Notes: generated from the letters alone by a model not told the origin. A DNA stretch of 64,000 bases from Serinus canaria (GCF_022539315.1 NC_066323.1:17783719-17847718); one strand, 5' to 3'; positions 25,001 to 38,623 are shown, numbered from the stretch's first letter. A program made the numbers and translations.

Positions 25001-28000
25001 AGCAAAATGTTGGGGGCTTGGGGCAAGGAAAAGTGAACAGACTTTCTCAGAGTAGGAAATATCCCAGGGCTTACAATATTTGGCCTATGTAGGGTTTCTT
25101 TTTATGAAGTAAACACCTGCAGCTGCATCTTCACATCGCTGTGAGAATGTCTCAACCTGTGCTACTGGCCATTCTGAGCACTAACCACTCTCCTACTCCA
25201 GAGACTGTCTAAACTTGGCCCAAAAGGATAATGTTTTTCTACAAAATATTCAAATCTTTGTGTAGAGGGGCAGGGACAAAATCTTCCTGGGAAATGCTTC
25301 AGCAAGTTCTAGTTGTGGGTCTGCAGCCTTTCTGTAATGGAGCATTTGTGCTGGCAGTAATAGGATTACCTGCATCATTAAAGGTTGCAGGAGCTCTCCC
25401 TTGGCAGGTGCAGTAAATGAAGAAAATGATTTTCAGACTATTTGGTTTATAACAGAAGGGCTTAATTATAGCTGCAATGAGGCTGAGCTGCAGAGATCCT
25501 GGTGATCAACATCAGCTCCAAAAACAACGTGCTGCTTGTGAGGGGGGCTGGAAGCAGCACTGTGGGATAATGATGCATGGAAGCAGCTTTCTCAGGTTCT
25601 GAAAGGAGAGAAAAGGCAGCATCACTTTATTTCCTCCCCCATCTAAGGAAGATTGGGGAAGGAAAGCATTCTAATGTGCTCCCAGTGCATCACACAGTGC
25701 AGTCAATCCAAGGCAGTTTCACATTGGGTCACACTTCTGCTGAGAGCTGCTGCAGTGCTCAGCTGAAAACCATGCAAAGCCTCAGGACACTGAAGAACCA
25801 AAGCCAAAACCAGGAGAGCTGGCTCACTGTTATGGAAGAGGCTGTGGGAAAGCAAAATAATCAATTCCTAGCTAATGGAAGGCATTACTTTTAACTTGTT
25901 CTCAATCCTGAGGCTTCAGCTTGGGGTGAATTACCCTTCTACCCTCTCAGTCTGAAGAACAATTTTTTTTTTTCCAATGTACAAAATGTGCAATTTAACT
26001 AAGTCTGTTTAATATCCCAATTCTAAAAAGCCTCCCTCTTCCATCAGTCCTATTAAAATCAGTAGTTATTCAATCAAGGCAATATGATGACCCAAAGTAC
26101 CACAGCTGGTCCAAGATCTAAAAGAAGAAATTTTGCCTAAAGCTCCTGACTATCAGAGATTGATCTTTTTTTAAGACAGCAGTTGTACTTAGGCAATTGG
26201 CCAAAGGCCAAACTAATAAATCCAATCTTGAATATATATACACACATATATTTTTCAGGGTTGTTTCAGGTATTCATTATATTTGAAACAATGCCAGTAT
26301 CAACATGGAGCAGTATCTAAGGACATGATCCTGCACAGATCTGAGGATAGTTATAAACTTTGCAAAGTCCATCTGAAAAGAAGAAATGGGGATTAACTGT
26401 ACTGAGTACAGGTCTGGATTTGTACTTTCAAAACTAGGTCAGGCTGCCACACAAATCCATCAGAAGAGGAGTAAGCCTTGTACAGAACTCTAGGGTAGAA
26501 TTCTCTATTATTTCAGGTACTTTTGTCTGCAGAAGAGCTTTCTCACAGGCTAATGCTGAAGCATCCAGGCAGCCTGGCAAGGTGGTGATAAGAAATACAG
26601 TGGGGAAGACTCCTTTTCTCACAGAGCACCCAAGACATCTGCAGAGCTGATATGCTGCTAGCCCTGGAGTCCAGATCCTCCCTCACTGATTGCTCTGAAC
26701 AACTCACACACAATAACAGGTCTGAGCCCTGCACTTCCCTTCTGCTCCCCTTCCCCACTTGTGTTTGTACCAGTGAATGGCTTTCACAGGGAATTTGCCT
26801 GCAGCAGAATCCATGGAATAGAGTGCAGATGCACACTGCCTTTTGCTCACAGATCCTCTCTTTGTGCACTCATTTCAAGATGTGCCATGGAGCTATTCCT
26901 CTGTGCACAGTAAAGTGCAAGAACAGTATTTCCTGTGCTGTCCCTGCCAAGGAAGCACACATGCAAAGCTGTCAACAGGACAGGCAACAACAGCTCTGTA
27001 TGAATTAAAGGAAATGTAAGAGATGCCTTATAAAAGCTACTAACAGCTATTAATGACAGTACTTGAGGCAGCCCTGTGGCCCAAGGTGCTTGGCAGAACA
27101 CTTTACATCGAGTGGGTAGCTTTGAAGCCTGACCTTTGAATGCTTTGATACTGGGATTCCAATCACTGCTCACCAAAATAAAGCAGTACTGCCCACCTAG
27201 CCCCAAGTGACCACTACAAAATCATTCTGGACCATACCTTCCTAACCACATTCTCTTGCTGAGAGAAGGATTGAGCAAGATTAGGCTGCCTTTCCAATTT
27301 TTTCAGTGATTCTTGGATTTCAAGGGTAAATTTTTCTATCAGCTCCTATTCTAACCCAAATGGCAGGGTTTTTTGAGTTAAAACACCCTGAAACTTTTAA
27401 CAAATAAAAACAGTCTGAATCAAAAGATCCTGGAATAGGAACTGTAATTTAATTTTTGCAGGTCAGGTGATCAGAGGAAATTATTCAGCATAAACAACAC
27501 TGGGCTAAAAGAAAAACAAGCTTACTAAAAATCACTTCTATTTTTCACTTTATTCCATGCCCCATCTGCTTCTGATGACTTCATTTGTGCCTCTCAAGAT
27601 CTGGAGAGATCAGTATTAATTAAAAGAATCTATACCAATTCGAGATTCTAAGACCTAATGCTATGGTATAAAAATATAGACAAATTGAATTCACATTGGT
27701 AATGGCAATTACACAAGTGAATTGTTGTCTATTTATAGAAGCAGGCTCCAGAAAGTCCCAGCTGAAGCCATGCTGACAGCAGCCAGGATGGCCTTTATAA
27801 GAAATTGGGAGCTGGTGCCTTTTGCTTGTTGGTTCCAAGTCTGCCAGCCCTGTCCTGGGGCTACAGCAGCCACCTGCTTCCAAAGGATTCTGAGGAAGAG
27901 CACACAATTCTGGGCAAATGAGAAACATTTATGCAACCCCGTTTTTAGCTTTATAGCTTGTGGCACAGATTACTCTCCACACTAAAATAAGACAGACAGT

Positions 28001-28783
28001 AACTGATGCTCTGCACTTCAGTGCCCTTTCACAGTGTCCATGCTGGCTGCTTCTAGAAAAGGGAGATGGATCACTCAACCCTTCTCTTAAATGTCCTTTT
28101 CTACAACTCCACTTGAACTGGGCTCAGGGTAGGATGGGTAGGATAATCTAATCCAAGCATGGACTTAATGCCTCGCTACCAAGAGTATCTTTCATTTTTG
28201 GATACTGCAATAAATTACAGGCTGTTCCACTCATGAGGAGGAAGCTGACATTTTTTTCTTAGGGACTTTGTATCACATTTCAGAGAACAGACCTGCTTTA
28301 CAGCCTCTCACAGTTCTGCTCAGATACTCTCTGTTTACTGTTTCCTTAACCTAGAACACTGAAAACACACAAATGTTCTTTGGGAATTAACACTTTTCCT
28401 ATTCTCTCACATTTTTCATCTCCACCTAGGTCCATTCATCTATGCTAAGGTCACAGCACCTTCAGAATGGGCTACTTCTAGCAGTGTTGCTGTTACAGCA
28501 CTCACAGTGCAGAAATATTATAAACCACCAATATTATATCTGCACCAGGAGTCTGGGGGTGCTGCAAAACCAACCTGCTCAGAAAGGAAACCCAAATCCT
28601 AAGGGGGAATTAATAAGCTCTCACAGGGTTGCAGAATTATTAGAGCAGGACCTGAACAAGACATGCAGCTAGTTCCTCTGGATTCTTCTATGAGCTTTCC
28701 AAGAAGACAGACCAAAAGGATGGCAAACTTGCATTTAATACACTGCAGCATGCAACACAACAGAGCAGCTGTATTCAACACCT
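22001..28783. other. Long non-coding stretch, nothing recognised
   Basis: AT-rich unique sequence with a T run near 25964-25975 and a short TA/CA mix near 26235-26255. The longest open frames (24107-24442 -, 25577-25894 +, 26652-27008 +, 26847-27206 -) overlap one another on opposite strands or lack splice context, and none resembles a known domain. Confidence 0.5.
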
Positions 28784-28815
28784 GAGGTTTACATGTATTT
28801 CAACATGTAAACCTC
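28784..28815. repeat. Perfect 13-bp inverted repeat with 6-nt loop
   Basis: GAGGTTTACATGT (28784-28796) and its exact reverse complement ACATGTAAACCTC (28803-28815) flank the loop ATTTCA. Transcribed from either strand it would form a tight hairpin. The stem is too short for a typical microRNA precursor, and the pairing stops abruptly outside it. Cruciform-prone DNA, a paired binding site (TGTTTAC and GTAAACA are near forkhead cores) or a templated inverted duplication are all possible. Confidence 0.9.
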
Positions 28816-31695
28816 ACTCCAGAGCCCTGCCTTTAAGAAAGGAGTGAAAAGAAAATAAAAAAGGAGAAAGTGCCCTTTGGCCTTTGAAGCCTGTTCTCTT
28901 CCTTACACAATAACTATGACTGATTCACACATCACAATAGTGTACCTTGCCAGCTCAGGGCTTGGCTTAAGCCTTGTTTGACTTTTTAATAACATACTTA
29001 ATATTAGCATCCAGGTGTAAGCAACAGCAAGTAGAAGCTAGCATAGTAATTCTGCTCCTGCATGCATTTTAGGGCTTCCAGAGATTAGCACTGTATTGTT
29101 CCTAGATGAAACAGCCAAACCCAATAGCACTAGGTTTGATTATTCTCATGAATTCTGTTCTTTCTAATCTTCTTCAGTGCTCTCAACTTCCATTTAATAA
29201 ATCATTTTAGACAGGCTCAGCCTTCATGCTCACATAAACTTTATGGAGCGACACATAAAGCAGGCAAAATTTCAGGTTCAGCATGAGCTTGTTCCTGAAC
29301 TATGATTGGCTTTCAAATGAAAATGTCTTTACCATACCTAAACTACATTTTTTCATGATACAGTTCCAAAGCTTGTTCTTGTTCACAAAGGAGCTAATGT
29401 GCCTCAGCAGATCCACAAGGCTTCAGGTTCTGCTTGCAAAAGGAAAGTGACAATATCTGCATAGGCAACACTGGCATGTTTCATTCAGATTAATGGATTC
29501 ATAATTTCCTTTAAATAAGAATGTCCAGACATTTCTTGCCTAATTGAGAAAGCTGCAGCTTCACATTTCACTCACCTTTTCCAAACATCTCCACAATGAC
29601 TCTGCCTGTTGCTCTCTTGGAAAGGAAATGCTCAAGATGAGTCTGGGTCCCCAGTTTTGTCATGGGGACTGAACCTTGTAGGAGGAGGTGAGAGGTGGGA
29701 GGAGGATGGGCATCTCCCCACTTCCACACTCTGTTAGGATGGTAGGTTGACACATATTGAACTGGGCAACAAGACAATTTTTTAATCCTGACCCTGTACA
29801 GAAAGTGTGATTGCTGATGACTCAGTCACCCTAGAGAATGACACTGACCCTGAGGACAATCAGCATTTTACCAGACTGCACTCTAGGGCATTTCAAATAA
29901 TTAAATAGTTTTAAGGAATGTGATTTTCAGTTGACTGAAAAAGACGACAGCAAGTTTATATTTTACAAACAGCAGAAAAAAATGGGCTTATTCTTACTTA
30001 CTTCAGAAAGAGGCACTAAGATAGACTAAGGTGAATATAAACTAGAATAATTTATCATGGCCATTCAGATGTAATTTCTATAAAGAAGAAAATACAAATA
30101 GGTGAACTTTCAGGTCAAAACATTGCCTTGAAATATCAATAACAATTAACATTTACATTCATCTCAGTACCTACTGGAATGCAGGCTTCTTAAAGCCAGA
30201 ATCAGAAGACAAACAAACAGAAATCACCATTGTAAACAACCATGAAATTTGAGAGTTTGCCTTCCTTCTAATCCAAGCTTAAGTAATGCTAATGTCTGCC
30301 ATATTCCTCCTCCAGCCCTAACAAAGCATAAATAAACAATTAATTGGAGTCAAAAAGTGGGAGGGGAAAATCACTTTTAACTTCATTTAGAGATACTGTA
30401 TTTTAAAAACACTATTTCCCAAGCTTCCTTCATACAAAGACAACAGCCCAAAGTGAGTGGGACAGAGCTCAGAGGATTATTTGATTTAGTAACTGGCATC
30501 CAGGAGACTTTATTTGTGTAAAACTATATTTGTTTTCTAATTAAATCATAATGTTAATATATTTTATGATTTCCTTAGAATTCATGTTTCTCTCACTTCA
30601 ACTCAACTTTCAAATTCTGAGGATAGATTGATAAATTCCATGAAATATATTATTATGTGCTCACCAAAAGCAAGCAAGCAGTACCTATTATGATATCCAT
30701 TAAGAAATAAATATTAACAGGGGAGGAAGGTGCTGGACAAGAAGAATGGACTGTTACTTTGCTCCCCCCACAACCAAGACAGTGTGGGTATTAATCAGCA
30801 TGGTTTGGGTATATCTTTGTATTTATTTATTTATTACTTTTGGTTTAACAGAAAAGTTAACCCCCCCCTCCACATTCATTAATGTTCTTAAAACATTTTT
30901 AGTATGAGTAATTTCTGTAATCCATTTTCTTCACTTTTCGAGGAGTCATGCATTGTCCAGTGTATAGGGAGGAATTCTTGTAGTCCTGAATGAGTTTTCA
31001 GGCATGAACTGTATTGTTCACACAGTCCATACATTTGCTCTAGGGAGCAAGCCTGGAAACATTTCATTATAATATGCACATGCAATTATGTGGTGGGAAC
31101 ATGATAACACAAAACTGGCAAACAACCAGAAAAATCTGAGTCAAAAATTTAAAAATTATTAAGATATGAGATGCACGCTGCTGAGGTCAACATTTTGCTT
31201 TCCCTCCCCCAGCTGGGTCCCATCCTGCGCTGCTCCCTCACTTCCCCCCTAGTCTAAGTCATTTAAAGTCCTTGGTATCAGAGAGCAGAAACTCCATCCT
31301 TTTACCCTGAAATTTAGAGTACTACCTTTGTGAGGCCAACTGTACCTAAAAAGCCTGAAGACACATGGTCAACAAGATCAATAAATTCAGAAGCTCACCC
31401 AATGGAGAATTTCCCCCTTTCTGCCTTTGCACTAGGAAGAGTTCCAGAAAACTCAGGATGTGAAAGGGATGACACCACCCAGCCAAATCCCTGTGCTGTT
31501 CCCAGCAGTGAGCCTGTCTCATGGCAGTGAGGGTTTACTCCTGCAGAGGCACATGTGCCCTTGGGAGAGGTTTGTAAGGACAACTTCACCTTAAAATCCA
31601 AGCACTTACATTGTCAGGGTCTGTCCTTTGCTCACTTGGGACCATTGAGCTCTCAGAGAGTCTCAGCTGATTGACTTCAGAGGGCTCTGGATCCT
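28816..31695. other. Non-coding stretch with one weak candidate exon
   Basis: AT-rich unique sequence with a C8 run at 30861-30868 and a (TTTA)n-like patch near 30820-30835. A possible 99-bp exon lies at 29576-29674 (-). Nothing else recognised. Confidence 0.5.
29576..29674 (-). CDS. Weak candidate internal exon, 99 bp, product unknown
   Basis: On the minus strand a pyrimidine-rich run (about 29677-29705) ends at ACAAG. Then 99 bp is open in one frame, ending at a perfect donor, AAAG|GTGAGT (intron starts at 29575). Both ends are phase 1, so the exon would be a symmetric 33-codon cassette. An alternative acceptor (TTCAG) would start it at 29668, also in phase. The peptide includes HLEHFLSKRATGRVIVEMFG. 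The acceptor is AAG rather than CAG, and perfect donors turn up by chance a few times in 64 kb. No homolog recognised. Confidence 0.12.
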
Positions 31696-31731
31696 GGAGC
31701 ATCAACAACAGCTGGAGCATCAACAACAGCT
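31696..31731. repeat. Exact tandem duplication, 18-bp unit
   Basis: GGAGCATCAACAACAGCT occurs twice head to tail (31696-31713 and 31714-31731) with no differences. Confidence 0.97.
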
Positions 31732-33087
31732 CTTGAAAGGAAACTGAAAAAGTCTGTCTAATGCTACGACTTAAAATAAAGAAAAGAACAGGACAAAAAG
31801 GGGAAAAGGTATTCCAGAGGTACACAGGTGCTCTTTAAATATCTGATGGACTAAAAAACATGTGAGGGATGGATAACACATACTTTCAGAAAAGTTTACA
31901 GTGACAAGCACAATATCATTTAGGTTTAGCTCCCTGTCAACTGCAGGCCCTTGTGTAGCCTCAGAAAAAGTTACCCTGTTTCATTAATTAGTTTTTGAAG
32001 AAAATAAGAGTAATTGGGATTTCTATCTCCAATATCCACCCAAATGGGATACAGAGGGTGTGACAGCAGTCCTGACCCCTTCACTCTCAGAGACTTTTCC
32101 AGTTTGTCTGCCAGAAGCCTTCTCCAGGCAGCAGGGAGGTCACAGCACTGCTCTCAGCCCACAGGAAGACCCTGCATTTGGCCATTTAGACCAGAAAATT
32201 ATCTCTTCAGCTCTCTCTGAACACTGTTTCCCTCAGAAAAATCCACAATCAGCTGAAACTTTACCCCTGCCCACCAAGAAGCACTTCTGCCACTCAGTCT
32301 CCCTGCTGTCTCTGAGACAGCAAAGCCAAAATCATCTGTTACAGCCAGGACTAAGATTCAAGTTCAGGTTTAAATGCACTCTTTGCTTTTCTGAGCCACT
32401 GTCAGGCCCTTGGCACTCCCAGCATGTATTTACTGTGGTGGGGTGAGCAGAGCAGAGCACTCAGCATATGGGAGTGATTTAAACTGTGTCATTAGCACAT
32501 GGCAGGGGGCAGGGCTTCACTCGCAGCGTTCACACATACCACACAAATTCTTTAAACAAATAAAGAGTTCTGCAGGGAGGGGAGGGGACCCAAATTTGCC
32601 ATGCTCTCCCTCTCTGGTTTGGAGGGCTGGCTTTTCCCCCCACAATGTGGTAGCCAGTCTGTCAGAAACTCTGCTCACACTGCCCACATCTCAGGGAGGT
32701 TTTGGCAATGCACAAGCAGCTCCAGAACCCTGCTGTGGACACAGCAACATAACGTGATGCATTTCTTTATAGATGCAGTCACCATTTCACTTGCAATATA
32801 TTAACCCTTTGTACCTATGAATTCTTCACAGAAACAGGCACTGCAGTGAGCAGAGCCCCAGGTAGAGGCTAGAAGCACAGACACCAAGTTAGGCTGGAGA
32901 ACACCTTTCCCTTTTCCAAAATCTAATGATGCATTTTTGTGTAGCTGCACAATGAAATGCAGCTCAAAAGAAGTATTTGTCAAAGCTCAAGATGACACAG
33001 CAAGCCATTAATGAATTTGTGTCCTGAGCTCTCTGCTGGTACATGGTACACTGCAGGCTGCTGTGCTCTGATGCCAGCAGCACTCAC

Positions 33088-33144
33088 CTTAGCTGTGACC
33101 TTACAGTCCAGGAGAGAAATGAAACCAAAAGGAGAGGGACAGCA
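33088..33144 (-). CDS. Weak candidate internal exon, 57 bp, product unknown
   Basis: On the minus strand an excellent acceptor (pyrimidine-rich ending in CACCCTCTTTCAG, AG at 33146-33145) and a perfect donor (AAG|GTGAGT, intron starts at 33087) bracket 57 bp. The reading frame is open and both ends are phase 0, giving CCPSPFGFISLLDCKVTAK. The FGFISLLDCKV segment could be two beta strands, but I cannot assign a family. The two splice sites are both strong, but the exon is very short and its phase does not fit the 29576-29674 candidate directly. Confidence 0.15.
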
Positions 33145-33933
33145 CTGAAAGAGGGTGACAGACATGAAGGTGATTTTATCAGACATGATTCTTGATTCAA
33201 TCTAATTTGTCAGGTTTTTTACCATGGTGCTAATCTGTAACACACATCTAAAATGGATTAAAATTAGCAGTACTTCACCTCTTCTTCATTATAGATAGGT
33301 AAATAAAATTCCCTCTCTTTTGCTTTTAGGCAAAGTTATTCTGCATCAACTTTACTCATCAAAAGACAGAAATATTTCTTCATTGAGCTCCCCAACAGCC
33401 CCTCAGTGTCCAAGAGCCATTGATTTTGGTGCTCCTTTTGAAATATCAGATGTATTATCCTGAAGTATTAAAGTGCAGTAAAAATTAAAGGTGATGGCTT
33501 CATTCAGATCTGTGTCAGGAACAGGATTAAAACCTAGGGACCTGAGCAGGCCAGGTGTGCCTAGAGAAACACAAGTTTGGGTCTTTTGCTTGGCCCCTTT
33601 TTCCTTTAAAACCTTCCCTGGGCAGGCAGTGACAGGCCCTGCCTAACAGCAGAGTATGACAATCCCACAAGGATTTGGGGCAGAATAAAAGGAATATCTG
33701 GAAATGTATATGTCACCCAGATCTGCAGCATGGAAGAGAATTGATTTACTGTCCCAGCAGCTCACAGGGGAGGAAGAGTTATTGCTCAGACAGGGAACTG
33801 GAGCAGAAACAGGAGTGACTTCCTTCCAACCCCACAGGAAACACACTCTATTTAAGCAGACTGCAGCATCACATTCCATTGCCAGGTTAATTTTACAGGA
33901 AGATTAGAAGTTTAGCAGCTCCCACAAGTGTTT

Positions 33934-33950
33934 GCAGCAGCAGCAGCAGC
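33934..33950. repeat. Short (GCA)n trinucleotide tract
   Basis: Seventeen bases of GCA repeat (five full units plus two bases). Simple repeat. Confidence 0.95.
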
Positions 33951-34936
33951 CTATACCTTGTTCCCACAGTTCTGTCCCAGCTGAAAAACAGGTAAGCACA
34001 AAGGATCTGAAGGAACTTCCCAAAGGTGCAGGCATGGTCAGCTGTCAAAGCCCACCAGTGAAAATGAAATGTTTTCCAAGGTCTCAACAATACCCACGGA
34101 GTTGGAGCACAAGAGGACTGGAGGGATTTAGAGTTTGGCAGATATGAGGTAGAGAAGTTAAAATTAATGTATCTGAACAGATCTAATTCCTGATGGATTT
34201 TTAAAACTGGAATTCAATTGACATTTCTTTATAGAATTAACACCATCCTACACAGATAATGCATAAATTTTCCTTCAGCATTAAAAGAAGGGAGATTACC
34301 ATCAGCTTTCCATCCTCCTCACCATTCCCACCTCGGTATTCCAGCCAGTGTCAGAGAGAAGACTTGTCCACTTTTAGAAAATATCACCTGAAAGATCCAG
34401 AGGGGAAGGAGCTGAGAGCACAGTGACAGGAAGAGAATGAAGAGCACAGTGGTGCATTTAAAGACTTACTTGTGATCCCCTAGTGCCACCTTTGGTTGAA
34501 GCTCACCAAGTACCAACAAGCTTACAGTCATTCCCAGGAGAGAATGGAGTTTCATTTTCTTTGTCATTTGCAGGAAGACAGTTCTCCTGGATTCCTTATC
34601 TTTTTCCAGGAGAAAATCAAACACTGAATTTTTCTGCTATAGTGACTGAACTGTATCTCCTATTCCCCTGCTATTTCTGAAGTGCCCCCAGAAGTGCTGG
34701 CTGGAAGAGGCTCACCTGATTTTTGTGACAGCATTTCCATGCAGCATGGGGAAAAGGTACATGCATGGAACCTGCTTAGAGAGCTTCACTCAGTCATGTC
34801 TGAAAAAACAGAAGAAAGGACCAAAAAACCCTTCAACAGTTTCAGTGACCAGACACTCCCTGTGGATTTTTCTGTGCTCTAGTCCATCCTTACAGCCTCA
34901 AGCCTTTTAGCCTGTTGGGAGGGATGTGTTAAAAGT

Positions 34937-34974
34937 ACCCTGGCAGCTGGGAGTGACCCTGGCAGCTGGGAGTG
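34937..34974. repeat. Exact tandem duplication, 19-bp unit
   Basis: ACCCTGGCAGCTGGGAGTG occurs twice head to tail (34937-34955 and 34956-34974) with no differences, and ACCCT begins again just after. Confidence 0.97.
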
Positions 34975-37900
34975 ACCCTTGCTAAAGCAGTGTGAAGAAC
35001 AGTGACCTCCAGCATGGCCAAGTGAGATGGTGCCTCTACATCCTTGGTAGGATCTCCCCTGCCTGGGTGCTGCTCTGGGAGCCCACTCAGGGAGGTGGCA
35101 GAAATACATTCACTGGCTGTGCCTTAGCCGTGGGCTTGGAGCTGTCCCAGCTGCTGATCCGCGCTCACTCTCACAGGGCCAACCCTCAGAGCACGTAAAA
35201 AGCTCCAAGAAAGTCAAAGGAACAATTTTAGCAGAGTTTCAGCAATTTGCTGCTGCCAAGAATTGGGCCCAGGAGCATAACAAAGACAGTGGTTGAAGCC
35301 CATTAATAAGAGTGCACTTCCACCACCTCTGCTGCAGTGGTGACTGACTGAAAGCCATTCCAAACACACATGTAGGTGGTCTGCTCCAGGATGCAGAAAG
35401 CAGAGAAGAAAGGGAATTGAAAAGAAAAATTAAATAGCTTGATACAGATGTACCTATAGATAGGACAAATATGGTGCATGAAAACATGTGCAGGTAAGTG
35501 GGTATATATATTTATGCCTACTTGTAAATGTACCCACATGGATTGGTATAAATACAAATATATGTATTCACATGCAAACACAAGACACAGAGGAGATGTA
35601 TACTCTTGTTTCAACAGGATATAAAAGGCTAAATTATAAAGCAAACCAAAAGCTTTCTAGTACACAAAAGTTACCCCTTGAAGTATCAAGCAAAACAGTC
35701 ATCAAGAAGCTCATGGACCTGCCAGCTGCTCTTTCAAAGCTTCAAGTGAACAACTGCTGCAAGAGGCCCTTCAGGCTTCCTTCCCTGCTGAGAATCAGAC
35801 AAACCTCAGGTCTAGAAAGCTTCAGTAGTCAAAATGTTCTTCTGTAGTGGAAGTGTTGCACCACTGAAACAAATGGATTTACTTCACTGCTAGTACAAGT
35901 GGATATTTAGGGAGAATTCACTTTTGCAGGGCTGTTATCCACCCTGTGTTGCCAGAAACCAATTTGTGGTTTTTGCAAGAATAGTCATATTGCACCAGGG
36001 GGTTTTCAGACAGGGTTAAAGAGTCAAGCAACAGCTCCTCATCTTTCTTCCTCTGATCCTCCTCTTAGCATTTTTAATCCCATAGTGAGGAAGAGGAAGT
36101 GGAGCAGAAAAAAGAAGCATTTTTTCACTACTAATGTATAACAGAATGTCATTTGCAGAATGTATTACCTGTAAATTAGCAAAAATGGGCTAGCACTATT
36201 CCAGGTATGCCTTTTCACATCCTGACAGAAACAACTTTGCCACCATTTTAGCTCCTGGCAACTTTTCTTTCTATTCCCAGACTGCTGCCCTTTGCTTTCC
36301 CTTCTCTGGAGGCAGCAGTTCCATTGTTCCTGGTGCCTCACACAGCTCACATCCACTCACCTCCATCTGTTCTCATTCTTACACAGCACTTCTGCAAAAT
36401 GTATCCTAAAGAAGCCTCAGGCTATTTTACTTGGTGCCCTAGTAATGATGTTCTCTTATGTGAGCACTTGAGAAAGATGACAGGTTGACTCTAATCTACT
36501 CCACGCAGGTGCCATTTGAATTTTAATTATCCCCAGCTAAAAATTCTACTTTCAGGCCATCCCTCTTTATATTTGAATTTAAGATGACAAATTTCATATG
36601 AGCAGATTCATTCCTACTGACTGTAGACAGCTAATAGAGACATCTAAGCTAGGATCCTAATCAGCAAAAAGAGCAGAGTATTTATCTCTCTCCAGAGACT
36701 GTGAGCAGGGCTCAGTTAAGGGCCTGAAGCTGACTCAGGAGAAGCCAGGCAGGATTCTCTGCTTCTCTTTGCCCAGGAAGAATCCTGCTCAGGAACAGTT
36801 GTCCCCTCAGAAGGGGTTCTTGGGGAAAATAGAACTTGAAGAGGACACTGCTGCTGTCAGTGGCACAACATGATGGATGGGACGTTTTTATGGTCAGCAG
36901 AGTGACACCTTTGTCTCACCATCCTCAAGTCCCAACAAATGTGGGAACAGAGCAGGGAATCCAGAGAAGCACAACCTGCAGTGCCAGTAAAGCCCAGGGC
37001 AACTCAGATACCATAAAACATCTTATTTCCCTCTCAGCCACAGACAGTCACTCCAAGGCACCTTGCACAGACTGCAGCCCTGCAAAACGTGGTCATATTC
37101 AGAGCTGAAATGCACCATACTAACTATTGTCTGCTTCAACTTAAGGAAAAATATAGGAATTTTAATTTCTTTTTAACTTTATTTTAGAGGTAATGCTATT
37201 TCTGTTAATGATTCCTGCACTCCAGTCAGTGTTAAGCAGCCAGCTGTCACTGCCAGATCCTGTATATGAAACACAAGCAGAGGGGGAGGAAAGAATTAAA
37301 CCAGCTTACAATAATTGATATTTCCAGACTATAATCTTGGCATCTCTTTAAATCCATTTATAATTGTTTGCTACCCAATCCTGAATATGAATAGGCTGTT
37401 CACCCATGAAGGGTGAGTGCTAAGGTCCTTCCCTGGTTGTGAAAGATCCATAACTCACAAAGGCTGCAAGGCCAGAGCAAGTGGCAAAGATTTGTCTTTT
37501 TTTTTCTCCAAGCATGTCATAGAATCATAACCACACTTCATGTATGAGGCAGTCTATTTGTTCTTCTTTGCTATACTCTTATAAATGAAGTTTTTAAAAA
37601 AGGGACAGAACCCTGGCATCAGATAGTAAACAGAAGGCTGGTGCTGGATAATTAGTACTTTGGGGCTTGTTGGATAAGCCAAAAACAATTAAAAAAATTT
37701 TTAAATATTGTGTTACCAACATTATTTGGGTTTTTCTTTGGGGCATATTTTCACCACAGTGAATAACAAAATTAATACTGAAGGAAATGTTTTGTTTGAT
37801 TAGACATTGAATATTAGACATTGTTTCATTTGGCACCATATCTATCATTTAATTTTTAAAAAAACCCTAAATTTTAATCCAATATTCTATTTCAATGACT

Positions 37901-38597
37901 TGGTGTGCATAGAAGATAAAGAGAAATGAAGCTAAGCTTTGAAAGCACAGCAATGTGAATGTCAAAGGACATCTGAGCACAAGCACAATCTTGGAAGGGG
38001 AAATAAGCACAGGTGAAGAAGTAGAAAAGGACATTAATGTAGAAAGTCAGCAACACAGAACAAGTTTCATGCTTGATTTTGAGGCCGTGCTTCCTATCCT
38101 GACTCTTTGGGCAGCTCCACAGTGACCCAGCACAAAGCACCACACCACCTTACAGGATCTTACCCAGGGATGCTGGAGGGTATCCAGCCCCAGTCCAGGA
38201 TGGAGCACTGTCCTGTCCCGTGGTCCCTGGGAATTCACAGCAGAAACAATCTCAGCTGATAGTGCAGACAGCATCCTGCACAATCACAGCCCTCTGAAAA
38301 AACGACATGGAAATTCTACCCCTGCAATAAAAATCAGAGGCAGACATTGAATTGTACTTACCAGACGCTTCTGACTTTGCATTCTACCTAATAATCCATT
38401 CCTGCTAGAAGTATTTGGAACATGTCAAACATCCAAGAGCTGCAAGACATGTAAATTTATTTTGCCACTCTGGCAGGTTTCCTCTCCTCACCAACATCTC
38501 TGCTCCAGCCTTTCTCTCCCCAAGCTGCCTTGGACCCAAATGCTGAACCCGAAAGATTGAGTGCTGGGTTTAAAAATCAATGTTATGTCACTGTGCA
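34975..38597. other. Non-coding stretch, nothing recognised
   Basis: Unique sequence. A perfect plus-strand donor-like CAG|GTAAGT near 35491 has no clean open exon behind it. The opposing open frames near 35303-35847 look like chance. No named repeat seen. Confidence 0.5.
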
Positions 38598-38623
38598 GAG
38601 CTAGAAATGGGAGCTAGAAATGG
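38598..38623. repeat. Exact tandem duplication, 13-bp unit
   Basis: GAGCTAGAAATGG occurs twice head to tail (38598-38610 and 38611-38623). Confidence 0.95.

Larger units (their letters stand above)
31732..34936. other. Non-coding stretch with one weak candidate exon
   Basis: Moderately GC-richer at 32040-32760. The 128-codon open frame at 32060-32446 (+) is the longest in the window but is serine/proline/histidine-rich, lacks any known motif and has no good splice or start context, so I do not call it a gene. A (GCA)n tract lies at 33934-33950. Confidence 0.5.

Noticed and set aside
26652..27206. Opposing 118- and 119-codon open frames
   Set aside because: They overlap on opposite strands and neither has a known motif or splice context.
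32060..32446. Longest open frame in the window (128 codons, +)
   Set aside because: Low-information composition, no known motif, no credible promoter, start or splice context, and neighbouring frames are also open in this GC-richer patch.
35440..35500. Plus-strand donor CAG|GTAAGT near 35491
   Set aside because: No suitable acceptor and open frame lie upstream. Most frames hit stops within a few codons.
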